A DNA stretch of 36,125 bases, from the NCBI GenBank assembly GCA_028278955.1, contig JAPYOC010000180.1, positions 1 to 36,125 on the forward strand, written 5' to 3'. The DNA is from Candidatus Poriferisocius aerobius (GTDB lineage: Bacteria; Actinomycetota; Acidimicrobiia; Acidimicrobiales; Bin134). Below are positions 1 through 8,622 of this stretch, one piece after another. Both the position numbers and the translations under genes were made by a program. A model generated the notes under the pieces. It was not told where the DNA came from. It ran no database searches and worked only from the letters and a program-made list of their open reading frames with translations. Positions within the stretch are counted from its first letter, which is position 1. Every line of letters begins with the position of its first letter.

Positions 1-15
1 CGAGCTGCTCTGCGG

Positions 16-88
16 AGCCCGAGAGGAGAATCGAACTCCTGACCTATTCATTACGAATGAATTGCTCTGCCGACTGAGCTACTCGGGC
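16..88 (-). tRNA. tRNA-Thr (anticodon CGT)
   Basis: A complete cloverleaf is visible on the minus strand. The 7-bp acceptor stem starts GCCCGAG and closes with CTCGGGC. The D-arm contains AGCTCAGTCGG, the anticodon loop is TTCGTAA (anticodon CGT, threonine) on a 5-bp stem, and the T-loop is TTCGATT. The discriminator base is T and CCA is not encoded, so it must be added after transcription. It lies 21 bp downstream of holB on the same strand. Confidence 0.95.
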
Positions 89-109
89 GCAGAGGGCAGG
101 CTACCAGCC

Positions 110-1210
110 TCATCGGCGGGCGAGGGACAGGAAAAGGGCTTGGAGGAGGAGGGGTTCGTTGGGGTTGCGGACCAGGCAGGCGTGGGCGTCGCGGATGCGG
201 TTGATGGCAGCCACCGCGTCTTGGGGGTGGCGGCCGTCAGCAATTTGGCGGCGGTAGACATCGGCCAGGGTGGCGAGGCCGAATCGCAGTTCGTCGGTCC
301 GCAACAGGCGCTGTTCCCGGCGGTGGCGGGCGTCCATTTCCCGACGCAGGCGGGCCTGGGCGCCCATCTCGGCTTCAACCCGGGCCAAGTCATCGGACTC
401 GGCCTGTTGGCGTGCTGCCAGAGGGGCCTGGGCCTCGTCAATGAGCCCCCTGATGTCATCGACCACTGCCGCCACGGTGTGTCCGGTGCCGTCCAAGCGG
501 CTGGGAATCGCAGTCCACGCCTGCCTCCGGCGGCCAAGACCGGCGTCAGTGGCCAGCAGCCGTGCTCGGCTCACATCGCCGGCCGCGGCGGCGACAATAT
601 CGTCAAGCCCCTCGGGATCGACCCCTTCCCGCTCCAGTATGCGGCGTACATCGTCGTCGGCGAGCGGGTCGAACTCCACCATGACGCACCGGGAGGCCAC
701 GGTGGCGTGATCGGGGGGAATCTCCTCGCTCAGCAGAACAAGCACCGCAGTGGGGGGCGGCTCTTCGATGGTCTTGAGCAGGCTGGCCACCGCCTCGGGC
801 TCGGCCGTGTGGAATCGGTCGCAGATAATCACCTTGCGGGGGGCTTCCAACGGGCTTCGAGACGCCTCGAAGATGATCCCGTCGGCTTCCACCACCCGCA
901 GGGTTCGGCCCTCGGGCTCGTGAATGGACACGTCGGGATGCCGCCCGGCCAGGGCGAGGCGGCGGGTCCGGGAATCGGCCCCGATCAGCGCGGCGGCGAA
1001 AGCCAACGCCGCGGCGCGCTTGCCGGTGCCCCGCGGGCCGCAGAACAGGTAGGCGTGCACCGGCTGGGCGGCCGCCGCGGCGAGAAGCCCGGCGGCTCGG
1101 GGCTGGCCCTCCAACGTGGCCCAGACATCGGTAGCGGCGCTGTCGAGGCCGGGCTGCGAATCGCCCCGCGAATCGAGCGGCCGATCACCTTGGCCCAGCA
1201 GATCAGACAC
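110..1210 (-). CDS. holB: DNA polymerase III subunit delta-prime (clamp-loader ATPase)
   Basis: AAA+ clamp-loader subunit that helps load the beta sliding clamp during replication. An intact P-loop GPRGTGK lies at residues 58-64, the acidic stretch of the helicase-like fold around TIEEPP (148-153), and the clamp-loader SRC arginine-finger motif at 173-175. The cysteine cluster that normally forms the zinc module after the P-loop helix is absent; only SRTRRLALAG is found there (80-89). The GTG start used overlaps the tmk stop by 8 bp. A second GTG at 1126 (just before WATLEGQ) would remove about 28 non-conserved residues and is a serious alternative. The gene order topA-MFS-tmk-holB on one strand indicates co-transcription. 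The family call is firm; only the exact N-terminus is uncertain. Confidence 0.9.
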   Translation of the reverse strand: MSDLLGQGDRPLDSRGDSQPGLDSAATDVWATLEGQPRAAGLLAAAAAQPVHAYLFCGPRGTGKRAAALAFAAALIGADSRTRRLALAGRHPDVSIHEPEGRTLRVVEADGIIFEASRSPLEAPRKVIICDRFHTAEPEAVASLLKTIEEPPPTAVLVLLSEEIPPDHATVASRCVMVEFDPLADDDVRRILEREGVDPEGLDDIVAAAAGDVSRARLLATDAGLGRRRQAWTAIPSRLDGTGHTVAAVVDDIRGLIDEAQAPLAARQQAESDDLARVEAEMGAQARLRREMDARHRREQRLLRTDELRFGLATLADVYRRQIADGRHPQDAVAAINRIRDAHACLVRNPNEPLLLQALFLSLARR

Positions 1211-1805
1211 CGAGTCGGTCCCGGATCGCGGCGTTCACGGCTTCAGCCACTTCGTCAACCGATCGGTCTCCATCGATCACCACCCACCGATCGCGATGAT
1301 GGCCGGCGAGGGCCCGGAACCCGTCGAGCACTCGCTGATGGAACTCGGCGTCCTCAGCTTCAATCCGGTCGCCCGGCGAGGGCCGACGGGCCCGGGCCGC
1401 GTCCTGCGACACTTCCAACAGCAGGTTCAAGTCGCTTTGCAGTCCGCCGGTGGCAAAGCGCGACAGGGCCAGGACATCTTCGACGCCCAAGCGGCGGCCG
1501 ACACCCTGATAGGCCAGGGACGAACCGATGAACCGGTCGGCGACCACGTGAACCCCTGATCGAAGGGCGGGACGAATCACCTCGGCGACGTGCTGGGCCC
1601 GGTCGGCGGCCATCAGCAGCGCCTCGGCGCGCGGCGACAGCGCCAGATCTGGCGAATCCAGCACCAGCGAGCGAATGCGAGCCCCTGCATCGGTGGCACC
1701 GGGCTCGAAGGTCAGCACTGCCCCCAACCGCTCGGCAAGCAGCTTGGCCTGCGTGCTCTTGCCGGCGGCCTCTCCGCCCTCGAACGCAATCAGGCGGCCG
1801 GTCAT
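1203..1805 (-). CDS. tmk: Thymidylate kinase
   Basis: Phosphorylates dTMP to dTDP in the cytoplasm, an essential step of dTTP supply. At 200 residues it is of normal length. The P-loop GGEAAGKS is at residues 10-17, the DRF version of the family's DR[YFH] motif at 90-92 (followed by GSSLAYQG), and a basic LID segment RARRPSPGDR follows further on. The chosen ATG forms an ATGA overlap with the MFS stop codon (1802-1805), and the protein then begins directly with the family-typical MTGRLIAFEGG. A longer in-frame reading to 1886 would add 27 arginine-rich residues that belong to the overlapping frame and is rejected. It is translationally coupled to both neighbours. Confidence 0.95.
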   Translation of the reverse strand: MTGRLIAFEGGEAAGKSTQAKLLAERLGAVLTFEPGATDAGARIRSLVLDSPDLALSPRAEALLMAADRAQHVAEVIRPALRSGVHVVADRFIGSSLAYQGVGRRLGVEDVLALSRFATGGLQSDLNLLLEVSQDAARARRPSPGDRIEAEDAEFHQRVLDGFRALAGHHRDRWVVIDGDRSVDEVAEAVNAAIRDRLGV

Positions 1806-3184
1806 GGGCGGCCGGGTCGGGCGGCACCTTGCCGCGACGCCAGGGTCAAGAACCCGGCGGCCACCACGATGAGGGCGGCCAGCCACAGGGTGAGACGCAC
1901 ACCGGGGATGATCACGTCAAAGCCGAGAATGCTCACATCTTTGTCGAAGAATTTGTCTGACAGCCCGTTGAGGAAGAGGGCCGACGCGGGTCCGAGCAGA
2001 AGGGCGAGCATCACCGACGACCGCACCAGGGTGAAGAGTCCGGCGAACACGCGGGCGCGCAGCTCTTCGGTGGCGCTCTCCTGGAGCAACGTGATGCCCA
2101 ACACGTAGACCGTGCCCGCACACACGCCCAGCCCGCCGACGAGCAGTGCCGAGCCCACCAGCGTCGACATCGACGTGGCCACGAACAGGCAGGCACCAGC
2201 CCCGAAGACCGCGGCCAGAAAAACCTGCTCTTTGTTCAGGCGGTCCTGCCGGAGGGTCAGCCCGGCAACGCCGATCGCCACGCCGATCCCCAGAGCGACC
2301 ATAAAGGCGCGGAATCCGTCGCCGCCGTCGACGTTGAGAACATCCTCGGCAAACACCGGTCCCAGCGGCACGATCATCCCCCCGCCGATCAGCCCGACGG
2401 CCAGGGCAACGTTCACCGTCCGCACCGTGGGGTTCAAGAAGATATAGCTCCACCCCTCGCGAAAATCCTGGAATACCTGCTCCGGCGCCCAGACCCGGGT
2501 GGAGGCGGCGGCCCGCCCGCTGGCCGTTTGCGGCCCTCGGGGCAGGGCAAGCCGGGAGATAATGGCCGCTGAGGCAATAAAGGTTGCCGCATCTAGGTAG
2601 AACGCCATCGACTCGGCGTCGATGCGCAGAAAGTCGACGGCGCCGACGCGCTGGATCACCGTGGCCAAGCTGGCCAAACCGATGGACGCGCCCGCGGCCA
2701 GCGGGAACGTGCCGTAGGCGGCTACCAATGAAAGCGAGTTGACCCCGGTCAGCTTCTCCCGGGGGACCAGGTTGGGCACCGAGGACTCCTTGGCCGGGGC
2801 CCACAGCAGGGCGAAGCCCTCGAGGATGAGCGAGGCCAGCACCAGCTGCCAGACGAAGTCCACGAACGGCAGCCACAGCAAGGTGACGGCCCGCCCCACA
2901 TCGCATACCACCATGGTCCGCTTGCGATCCCAGCGGTCGACCAGCACCCCGGCGGCGGTTCCGAAGACGAGCCCGGGCAGAAATCGGGCGATCATCACGT
3001 AGGCCACCGACGCCTCCGGCGTGCCGCCGCCGATGCGCTCGGCGGTGATGAGTATGGCGAACAGGGCCAGCCAATCACCCCCCGATGACAAAATCTGGGC
3101 GATCCAGAGCCTGAAATACTGGGAGCTGCCGAATACCCGGTTGATTCGAGTCGCTACCGCCTCGGAGGGCTCGTCATTCGCCAC
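1802..3184 (-). CDS. Major facilitator superfamily transporter (exporter-like)
   Basis: Integral membrane protein of 460 residues with about twelve hydrophobic segments. The first starts near residue 25 (YFRLWIAQILSSGGDWLA). A loop-2/3 signature VLVDRWDRKRT follows at about residues 81-91, in the position of the MFS G-x-x-x-D-R-x-x-R-R motif. The overall arrangement resembles the EntS/MFS_3 exporter group. The substrate cannot be told. The GTG start lies 21 bp after the topA stop. A TAGCCT hexamer (3208-3213, minus strand) overlapping the topA stop could give it its own promoter. Its stop overlaps the tmk start (ATGA), so it is probably carried on a topA-MFS-tmk-holB transcript. An MFS gene in this housekeeping block is a passenger whose role is not obvious. 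Confidence 0.85.
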   Translation of the reverse strand: MANDEPSEAVATRINRVFGSSQYFRLWIAQILSSGGDWLALFAILITAERIGGGTPEASVAYVMIARFLPGLVFGTAAGVLVDRWDRKRTMVVCDVGRAVTLLWLPFVDFVWQLVLASLILEGFALLWAPAKESSVPNLVPREKLTGVNSLSLVAAYGTFPLAAGASIGLASLATVIQRVGAVDFLRIDAESMAFYLDAATFIASAAIISRLALPRGPQTASGRAAASTRVWAPEQVFQDFREGWSYIFLNPTVRTVNVALAVGLIGGGMIVPLGPVFAEDVLNVDGGDGFRAFMVALGIGVAIGVAGLTLRQDRLNKEQVFLAAVFGAGACLFVATSMSTLVGSALLVGGLGVCAGTVYVLGITLLQESATEELRARVFAGLFTLVRSSVMLALLLGPASALFLNGLSDKFFDKDVSILGFDVIIPGVRLTLWLAALIVVAAGFLTLASRQGAARPGRP

Positions 3185-3205
3185 GCCGAGCCGCCTTCAC
3201 CCCGA

Positions 3206-5956
3206 TCAGGCTAACGCTGGAGGCCGAGGGGGCGGTTTTTTCTTCGCCGCGGCGGATTTCGGGCCGGTTTTCTTCTTGGCCGCCGCCTTGGTGTTGGCGG
3301 GGGCCTTGCGCCGGGTGGGGGGCTTGCCGCCACCGGCCGCGATCTTGTCCCGGCGGATCTGGAGCAGCTCCGATGCCCGTTCCACGGTGAGCGCCTCCAC
3401 CGAGTCGCCCTTGCCCAACGAGGCGTTGACCTCGCCGTCGGTCACATAGGGGCCATAGCGGCCGTCCTTGACGGTCATTGCCCTTTCGGTGGCCGGGTCG
3501 GGGCCGAGTTCGCGCAAGGGCGGCTTGGCCGTCTGACCTCGGCGCCGCCGGGGCTGCGACAACAGCGCCAAGCACTGCTCCAAGGTGATGGCGAAAAGCT
3601 GGTCTTCGGAATCGAGGCTCCGGTTCTCTTTGCCCTTGCTGACATACGGCCCGTAGCGCCCGTTCTGCACCACCACCTCGATGCCATCAGCCGGATCGGT
3701 GCCCACCACCCGGGGCAGCGACAAGACTTTGAGCGCGTCGGCAAGGGTGACCGACTCCGGCTGCATGCCGGCCAACAGAGACGCCCGCTTGGGCTTGTCC
3801 CCGCCATTGTCAGATTCCCCGCCGACTTGGACGTAGGGGCCGAACCGACCGGTGCGCACGACCACCGGCAAGCCGGTCTCGGGGTCGTCGCCCAGAGTTC
3901 TGCCCTCGGTGGGAGCGGCAATGAGGGCGAGGGCTCGATACGGGGTCAGCTCGTCGGGGGGCAGGTCTTCGGGGAGGCTGGCCCGGTCTTCGCCGCGCTG
4001 CACATAGGGCCCGTAGCGGCCAACTCTGACCACCACCACCTCCCCCTGCTCATCGGCGCCGATGGTAATGGAGTTCACCGCCCGGGCGTCGATCTCCCCC
4101 AAGCGCTCCGACACCGCGATGCGAAGCCCATGCTTGGCCACCCCATGAGCCGCCCCATCGCCGGGGGTCCCTTCGGCGGGGCCGAAATAGAACCTGCTCA
4201 ACCAGGGGGTGGCCTCCCGATCCCCGGAGGCAATGGCGTCAAGGTCGTCTTCCATGCGAGCGGTGAAGGCGTAGTCCACCAGGTTGGGAAAGTGCTGCTC
4301 CAGCAGGCTGACCACCGAAAACGCCGTGAACGACGGAACCAGCGCCGGGCCCTTCTTCCACACGTAGCCCCGGTTCACGATGGTGTTCATGATCGTGGCG
4401 TAGGTGGAGGGACGACCGACGCCCAGCTCCTCCAGCCTCCGCACCAGCGACGCCTCGGTGTAGCGGGCGGGGGGTTGGGTGGCGTGGCCTGAGGGCGCCA
4501 GCTCCTCGATGCCCAGCGGATCGCCAGCCGCCAACGCCGGCATCCGGCGCTCGGCGGTGTCTTGGTCGGCATCGTCGTCGGCGCCCTCGGTATACACCCG
4601 GCGGAAGCCCTCGTGGGTGATCACCGTTCCGGCTGCCGAGAAAGCGGCGTCGCGGCCGTCGGCAGCCGTACCGCCGAGGTCGAGATGGACGGTCTCGCCC
4701 ACCGTGTCGGTCATCTGCGACGCCACCGTGCGCTGCCAGATCAGCTCGTAGACTTGGGACTCCAGCTTGGGGACCTCGGCGCCCACTTCTTGGGGGGAGC
4801 GGAAACGGTCGCCCGAAGGGCGGATGGCCTCGTGGGCCTCTTGGGCGTTCTTGACCTTCTGGGCATAGCGGCGGGGGGCCTCGGGCAGAACCGAAGCGTC
4901 GAAGCGGCCGACAACCGCGGCTCGAGCCGCCCCCAGGGCGGTGTCCGACAAGGTGGTGCTGTCGGTCCGCATGTAGGTGATATAGCCCTTCTCGTACAGC
5001 GACTGAGCCGTCCTCATGGCCATGGCCGCCGACAAGCGCAGCTTGCGGCCGGCTTCCTGCTGGAAGGTAGAGGTCATGAACGGGGCGGCAGGGCGGCGGC
5101 GGTAGGGCTTGACCTCGACAGACCGAACCGCGAAATCGGCCCCGTCTAAGCCCTGGGCCAAAGCGCGGGCTGCCTGCTCGTCGAGATGCACGGCGCTGGA
5201 GCTGCGCAGCTGCCCTTCGCGGTTGAAGTCCTTGCCGGTGGCCACTTTGGCGCCGTCTACTGCGGTGAGCGAGGCGGTAAAGGTCGAAGGGCCGCCGGGG
5301 TCGAGTTGCCCGAGAACCCTGAATTGCGCGCTCAGGCTCCAATAGTCGGCAGCGACGAAGGCCATGCGCTCCCGCTCGCGCTCGACCACGATGCGAGTGG
5401 CCACGCTCTGCACCCGGCCCGCTGAGAGACGAGGCAGCACCTTCTTCCACAGCACCGGGGAAACCTCGTAGCCGTACAGCCGGTCAAGCAGCCGACGGGC
5501 TTCCTGGGCATCCACCAAACGCCGGTCCAGATCTCGGGGCGAGTCGATGGCCGCCCGAATGGCCGACGGGGTGATCTCGTGGAACACCATGCGCTTGACG
5601 TCGATTCCGGCCTTCGGAGAAAGCACTTCCAGCAGGTGCCAGGCGATGGCCTCTCCCTCTCGGTCCTCGTCAGTGGCCAGGTACAGTTCGTCGGCGTCTT
5701 CGAGCAGCTGCTTCAGCTTGCCAATCTGGGCCTGCTTGTCGGAGGGCACCACATACAGCGGCTTGAAGTCGTTTTCCACGTCGATTCCCAAACGGGACCA
5801 CGACTCGTGTCGATAAGCCTCGGGCACCTCGCTGGCGTTGCTGGGCAGATCGCGGATGTGCCCGATAGAGGACTCCACCGTGTAGCCGCTGCCCAGATAG
5901 CCCGCGATGGTCTTGGCCTTGGCGGGGGACTCGACGATCACAAGGGCGTTGGGCAC
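3206..5956 (-). CDS. topA: DNA topoisomerase I (type IA)
   Basis: Relaxes negative supercoils by transient cleavage of one strand. The N-terminal Toprim domain holds the catalytic Glu9 and the D-x-D-x-E cluster TDEDREGE (95-102). The active-site tyrosine is Tyr328 in YITYMRTDS. The usual zinc fingers of the E. coli enzyme are absent. Instead there are four C-terminal repeats with the core GR[YF]GPYV (GRYGPYVQ, GRFGPYVQ, GRYGPYVS, GRYGPYVT) and then a Lys/Ala/Pro-rich basic tail, the actinobacterial architecture. Length 916 is normal for that group. The GTG start gives MPNALVIVESPAKA with nothing missing. No Shine-Dalgarno is seen, but TTGACA (5988-5993) and TACCTT (5963-5968) lie upstream, suggesting a leaderless transcript beginning at or near the GTG. 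Confidence 0.96.
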   Translation of the reverse strand: MPNALVIVESPAKAKTIAGYLGSGYTVESSIGHIRDLPSNASEVPEAYRHESWSRLGIDVENDFKPLYVVPSDKQAQIGKLKQLLEDADELYLATDEDREGEAIAWHLLEVLSPKAGIDVKRMVFHEITPSAIRAAIDSPRDLDRRLVDAQEARRLLDRLYGYEVSPVLWKKVLPRLSAGRVQSVATRIVVERERERMAFVAADYWSLSAQFRVLGQLDPGGPSTFTASLTAVDGAKVATGKDFNREGQLRSSSAVHLDEQAARALAQGLDGADFAVRSVEVKPYRRRPAAPFMTSTFQQEAGRKLRLSAAMAMRTAQSLYEKGYITYMRTDSTTLSDTALGAARAAVVGRFDASVLPEAPRRYAQKVKNAQEAHEAIRPSGDRFRSPQEVGAEVPKLESQVYELIWQRTVASQMTDTVGETVHLDLGGTAADGRDAAFSAAGTVITHEGFRRVYTEGADDDADQDTAERRMPALAAGDPLGIEELAPSGHATQPPARYTEASLVRRLEELGVGRPSTYATIMNTIVNRGYVWKKGPALVPSFTAFSVVSLLEQHFPNLVDYAFTARMEDDLDAIASGDREATPWLSRFYFGPAEGTPGDGAAHGVAKHGLRIAVSERLGEIDARAVNSITIGADEQGEVVVVRVGRYGPYVQRGEDRASLPEDLPPDELTPYRALALIAAPTEGRTLGDDPETGLPVVVRTGRFGPYVQVGGESDNGGDKPKRASLLAGMQPESVTLADALKVLSLPRVVGTDPADGIEVVVQNGRYGPYVSKGKENRSLDSEDQLFAITLEQCLALLSQPRRRRGQTAKPPLRELGPDPATERAMTVKDGRYGPYVTDGEVNASLGKGDSVEALTVERASELLQIRRDKIAAGGGKPPTRRKAPANTKAAAKKKTGPKSAAAKKKPPPRPPALA

Positions 5957-5962
5957 GGGGAA

Positions 5963-5993
5963 AAGGTAGGGGCAGGAAGGGAGTGGATGTCAA
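5963..5993 (-). promoter_or_regulatory. Candidate topA promoter (leaderless)
   Basis: On the minus strand a perfect TTGACA (5988-5993) is followed by a 19-bp spacer and TACCTT (5963-5968), which fits the actinobacterial -10 form TANNNT. The -10 ends 6 nt before the topA GTG, so the start site would fall on the start codon. The spacer is longer than ideal. Confidence 0.5.
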
Positions 5994-6028
5994 GCAAATC
6001 CCAAAACAGAGCCCCGGCGAACGGGAGA

Positions 6029-7366
6029 TCAGTCTTTGTCTGCGCGCTCCAGCGGGGGCTCGGTGCGGGAGAGAATCCCCATGCCGACGACGGCGGCGAA
6101 CAGCGATCCCACCAGAATGCCGATCCTGGACTCATCGGCGATGGGTGAATCGCCGAACGCCAGGCGGGAGATGAAGAGCGACACGGTGAAGCCGATGCCG
6201 GCCACCATGGCCAACCCCACCATGTGGAAACCGGCCAGCGATTTGGGAATGGTGACCCAACCCAGCCGGTGGGCGATCCACGAGAACAAAGAGATGCCCG
6301 CGGTCTTTCCGGCCACCAACCCGATTGCCACCCCCAGCGTCACCGGCGAGGTGACCGCATTGGACAGCACATCACCAGAGAGCTCAACGCCGGCGGCGGA
6401 CAGAGCGAAGAGGGGGATGATGATGTAGCCGGCAATGGGATGCAGCGTCTCCTGAATGCGCAGGCTGACGGGCTGCGACTCTCGAATGTGGAATCCGACG
6501 CGGCGCACGTCGTCGAGATGCACCACGTCTTGCATAGGCAGCCAGTTGGCCCAGCGGCGGGCCTCGTCTTGCGACTGGAGAGGCTTGGCCGGGGTGAGGA
6601 GGCCGAGGATCACCCCGGCGATGGTGGCGTGGACGCCGGATTCCAGCACCGCCAGCCAGAAGGCCACCCCGATGACTAGGTAGAAGGGCAGGTACCAGAT
6701 ATTGAGCCGCCGGGACACGAGGATGCCCGCCAGCAAAAGGGCCGCGGTGAGCAGCCAATTGCCCGACAGGTCGCTGGTGTAGAAAATGGCGATCACCAGA
6801 ATGGCGCCGATGTCGTCGACGATGGCGAGGGTCAGAAGGAACACCTTCATCTGAGAGGGGATGCGATCGCCGAACAGCGAAAGCACGCCCACCGCGAAGG
6901 CGATGTCGGTGGCCATGGGAATGCCCCAGCCGTCTTGGCCGCCGCCGCCGGCGTTGAAGGCGAAGTAGATGGCCGCAGGCACCACCATGCCGCCGAGAGC
7001 CGCTATCGCCGGCAGCGCGGCAAAACGAGGATCGCGGAGCTGGCCGTTCACCAACTCCCGCTTGATCTCCAAACCGACCACGAAGAAGAACACCGCCATG
7101 AGACCGTCTTGGACGATGTGAGCGAGATCGTGCTCGAAGTGGTAGTCGCCCACCCTGAACCCCACGTGGGTGTGCCAGAAGTCGTCGTAGGAGTCCTGCC
7201 AGGGGGAGTTGGCCCACACCAGGGCGGCAACGGTTGCGAAGAGCATGAGAACGCCGCCAGCGGCTTCAATGGCCGCGAAATGGTGAATCGGGCGGCCGAT
7301 ATATCGGGCCAGCCGACTGGGGCCGCCCAAGAACGTGAGATCGCTGAGAAGGTTCTTGTCAGCCAC
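6029..7366 (-). CDS. nhaA: Na+/H+ antiporter NhaA
   Basis: Cytoplasmic-membrane antiporter that expels Na+ (or Li+) in exchange for protons. Eleven to twelve hydrophobic segments are visible. The ion-binding aspartate pair D184-D185 sits in AIVDDIGA, and the TDIAF signature of the discontinuous helix is at 153-157. GLEIKRELV (98-106) is the conserved cytoplasmic segment, and GKTAGI near the C-terminal half carries the conserved lysine. At 445 residues it is somewhat longer than the E. coli protein because of both termini. The GTG start is preceded by TACGTT (7375-7380) ending 8 nt upstream and no Shine-Dalgarno, so the message may be leaderless. It lies between the tad/partner-switch operon and topA on the same strand. 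Confidence 0.95.
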   Translation of the reverse strand: MADKNLLSDLTFLGGPSRLARYIGRPIHHFAAIEAAGGVLMLFATVAALVWANSPWQDSYDDFWHTHVGFRVGDYHFEHDLAHIVQDGLMAVFFFVVGLEIKRELVNGQLRDPRFAALPAIAALGGMVVPAAIYFAFNAGGGGQDGWGIPMATDIAFAVGVLSLFGDRIPSQMKVFLLTLAIVDDIGAILVIAIFYTSDLSGNWLLTAALLLAGILVSRRLNIWYLPFYLVIGVAFWLAVLESGVHATIAGVILGLLTPAKPLQSQDEARRWANWLPMQDVVHLDDVRRVGFHIRESQPVSLRIQETLHPIAGYIIIPLFALSAAGVELSGDVLSNAVTSPVTLGVAIGLVAGKTAGISLFSWIAHRLGWVTIPKSLAGFHMVGLAMVAGIGFTVSLFISRLAFGDSPIADESRIGILVGSLFAAVVGMGILSRTEPPLERADKD

Positions 7367-7374
7367 CGGCGCTG

Positions 7375-7380
7375 AACGTA
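7375..7380 (-). promoter_or_regulatory. Candidate -10 element for nhaA
   Basis: TACGTT on the minus strand fits TANNNT and ends 8 nt before the nhaA GTG. No good -35 box was found and no Shine-Dalgarno intervenes. The call rests on spacing and on similar cases elsewhere in the window. Confidence 0.3.
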
Positions 7381-7414
7381 GCCGCTGTCGGCGCGTTCTA
7401 CTCAGTCGCGTGGT

Positions 7415-7858
7415 TCACTCAGTGGCAGGGGGCAGATTGATGGCCAAGCGCACCTCGGTGCCGTCGGGGCCGCTTCGGATGTCCACCCTGTCGGAGAGAA
7501 CTCGCATCAGATAGATGCCCAAACCCCGTTCGAAGTTCAAACGGCTGGGGTCGTCGGGCTCGGGAAGCACTTGGAGTTGATCGGGGTAGAAGCCGAAACC
7601 CCGATCAACAACGTGGAACTCAAGGCAGTCGTCAGCGAGCGTGCAGCGAATCTGGATGGAATCGTCGCAACAGGCTCGGGCATGGGCCTCGATGGCGTTG
7701 GTCGTAGCCTCGGAGACGGCCACCTTGAAGTCCTCGATGCGCTCCTGGCTGAGGGTTGCGTCCATTTCGGCCGCCTCGACCACCAAAGACCGAACCAGCG
7801 AGAGGTATTCCGAGCGAGCGGGGATTTCAAAGTCGATGCATGCGAGATCGGTGGTCAC
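7415..7858 (-). CDS. Anti-sigma factor, RsbW/SpoIIAB-type serine kinase
   Basis: GHKL-fold ATPase of 147 residues. The N-box is SEATTNAIEAH (49-59), the G1 box DRGFG (85-89) and the G2 box RGLGIYLM (111-118). Such proteins bind a sigma factor and also phosphorylate their STAS antagonist, forming a partner switch. The GTG start overlaps the stop of the upstream STAS gene (GTGA, 7855-7858), so the pair is translationally coupled and almost certainly interacts. From memory, Streptomyces has bldG followed by such an anti-sigma gene close to topA; this pair sits in the equivalent place. The target sigma factor is not identified, although a sigma-70-family gene lies at 35151. Confidence 0.88.
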   Translation of the reverse strand: MTTDLACIDFEIPARSEYLSLVRSLVVEAAEMDATLSQERIEDFKVAVSEATTNAIEAHARACCDDSIQIRCTLADDCLEFHVVDRGFGFYPDQLQVLPEPDDPSRLNFERGLGIYLMRVLSDRVDIRSGPDGTEVRLAINLPPATE

Positions 7859-8250
7859 GGGCTGGAATCCTCAGTGGCGGCCGAGACCGAGTCGAACACG
7901 TCTAGAACGCGGTCGAGTCGCGTGAGCTTGATCAGCTCGGTGAGGTGAGAGCCGGCCGCCACCAGCCGAATGTCGCCGCCGGCGCTTCGCACTCGCTTGG
8001 CCCCGCCCATGAGCACGCCCAGACCGGTGGAGTCGATGAACTCCACCCCAGAGATATCGATCACCACGCATTGGCAACCGGCGCCGATCACTCCAAGCAG
8101 CCGCTGGCGGAACCGGGGGGCAGTGGCCATGTCGATCTCACCGCGGACCGTCAAGACTTCCCACCGCCCGCACGAGGCGGCCGTGACGCCGAATTCCACG
8201 AGAGGAGAGGCTACTTGGCCGCCGTTTGCGTTTCCGAGCAGGCCAGTCAT
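7855..8250 (-). CDS. Anti-sigma factor antagonist, STAS domain (BldG-like)
   Basis: A 131-residue STAS protein. The phosphorylatable serine of the family is Ser74 in FIDSTGLGVL (71-80); in the unphosphorylated state such proteins capture the anti-sigma factor and free the sigma factor. The N-terminal beta strand and the RGEIDMATAP segment are typical. Its ATG forms an ATGA overlap with the tadE stop (8247-8250), and its stop overlaps the anti-sigma start, so it is physically the seventh gene of the tad operon. The DSTGLGVL form and the neighbourhood suggest orthology with streptomycete BldG; that is inference. Confidence 0.88.
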   Translation of the reverse strand: MTGLLGNANGGQVASPLVEFGVTAASCGRWEVLTVRGEIDMATAPRFRQRLLGVIGAGCQCVVIDISGVEFIDSTGLGVLMGGAKRVRSAGGDIRLVAAGSHLTELIKLTRLDRVLDVFDSVSAATEDSSP

Positions 8251-8618
8251 TCCACCCGCACGGTCAGCGTCTCGGTGATGGTGACTGCGGGAAACAGGCG
8301 GCCCACCAGGGGAACGGCGAGTTCGGGGCGGTAGCGCACCGTGACCTTGAGCAGCCCGCCGGTGGTGCGGGGCCCCGCGGTGTCCACCTGCAATTTGTCT
8401 TGGTCTAGTCCGGTGGCGGCAAAGGCCGCAGCAGAAGCCGCCTCGGTGGTGGGATCCACCGCGGCGGCCCGGGCGGCCTCGCGGGCCGAGTGGACCACCA
8501 GAATACGGTCCCGCACCAACAGACCGACCTGCACCAGTGCCAGCATCACCGCCACGATCAGCGGAAGAACCAGCGCAGTCTCCACCGCAGCCTGCCCCCG
8601 GTCGCGGGGGTTCGACAC
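8247..8618 (-). CDS. tadE: TadE-like pseudopilin / pilus assembly protein
   Basis: A 123-residue protein with one N-terminal membrane segment (AAVETALVLPLIVAVMLALV). It starts with RGQAAVE: a Gly at residue 8 and a Glu five residues later form the TadE prepilin-like cleavage site. The TadE-type RDRILVVHSAREAARAAAV segment follows the membrane helix. The GTG at 8618 is chosen because it lies 4 bp after the stop of the preceding pilin gene and leaves only 8 residues before the cleavage site; a longer in-frame reading to 8747 would run entirely inside that gene. Tad systems often carry a second TadE/TadG gene next; none is seen, and the operon passes straight into the STAS gene. Confidence 0.85.
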   Translation of the reverse strand: MSNPRDRGQAAVETALVLPLIVAVMLALVQVGLLVRDRILVVHSAREAARAAAVDPTTEAASAAAFAATGLDQDKLQVDTAGPRTTGGLLKVTVRYRPELAVPLVGRLFPAVTITETLTVRVE

Positions 8619-8622
8619 CCCG

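Noticed and set aside
62-1531. Long open frame on the plus strand opposite holB and tmk
   Set aside because: It is antisense to two clear genes, low in conserved motifs and rich in Gly/Arg/His; such frames are a by-product of high third-position GC.
7855-8250. Fusion or frameshift between the STAS and anti-sigma genes
   Set aside because: The GTGA overlap is a normal coupling arrangement; both proteins have complete domains.
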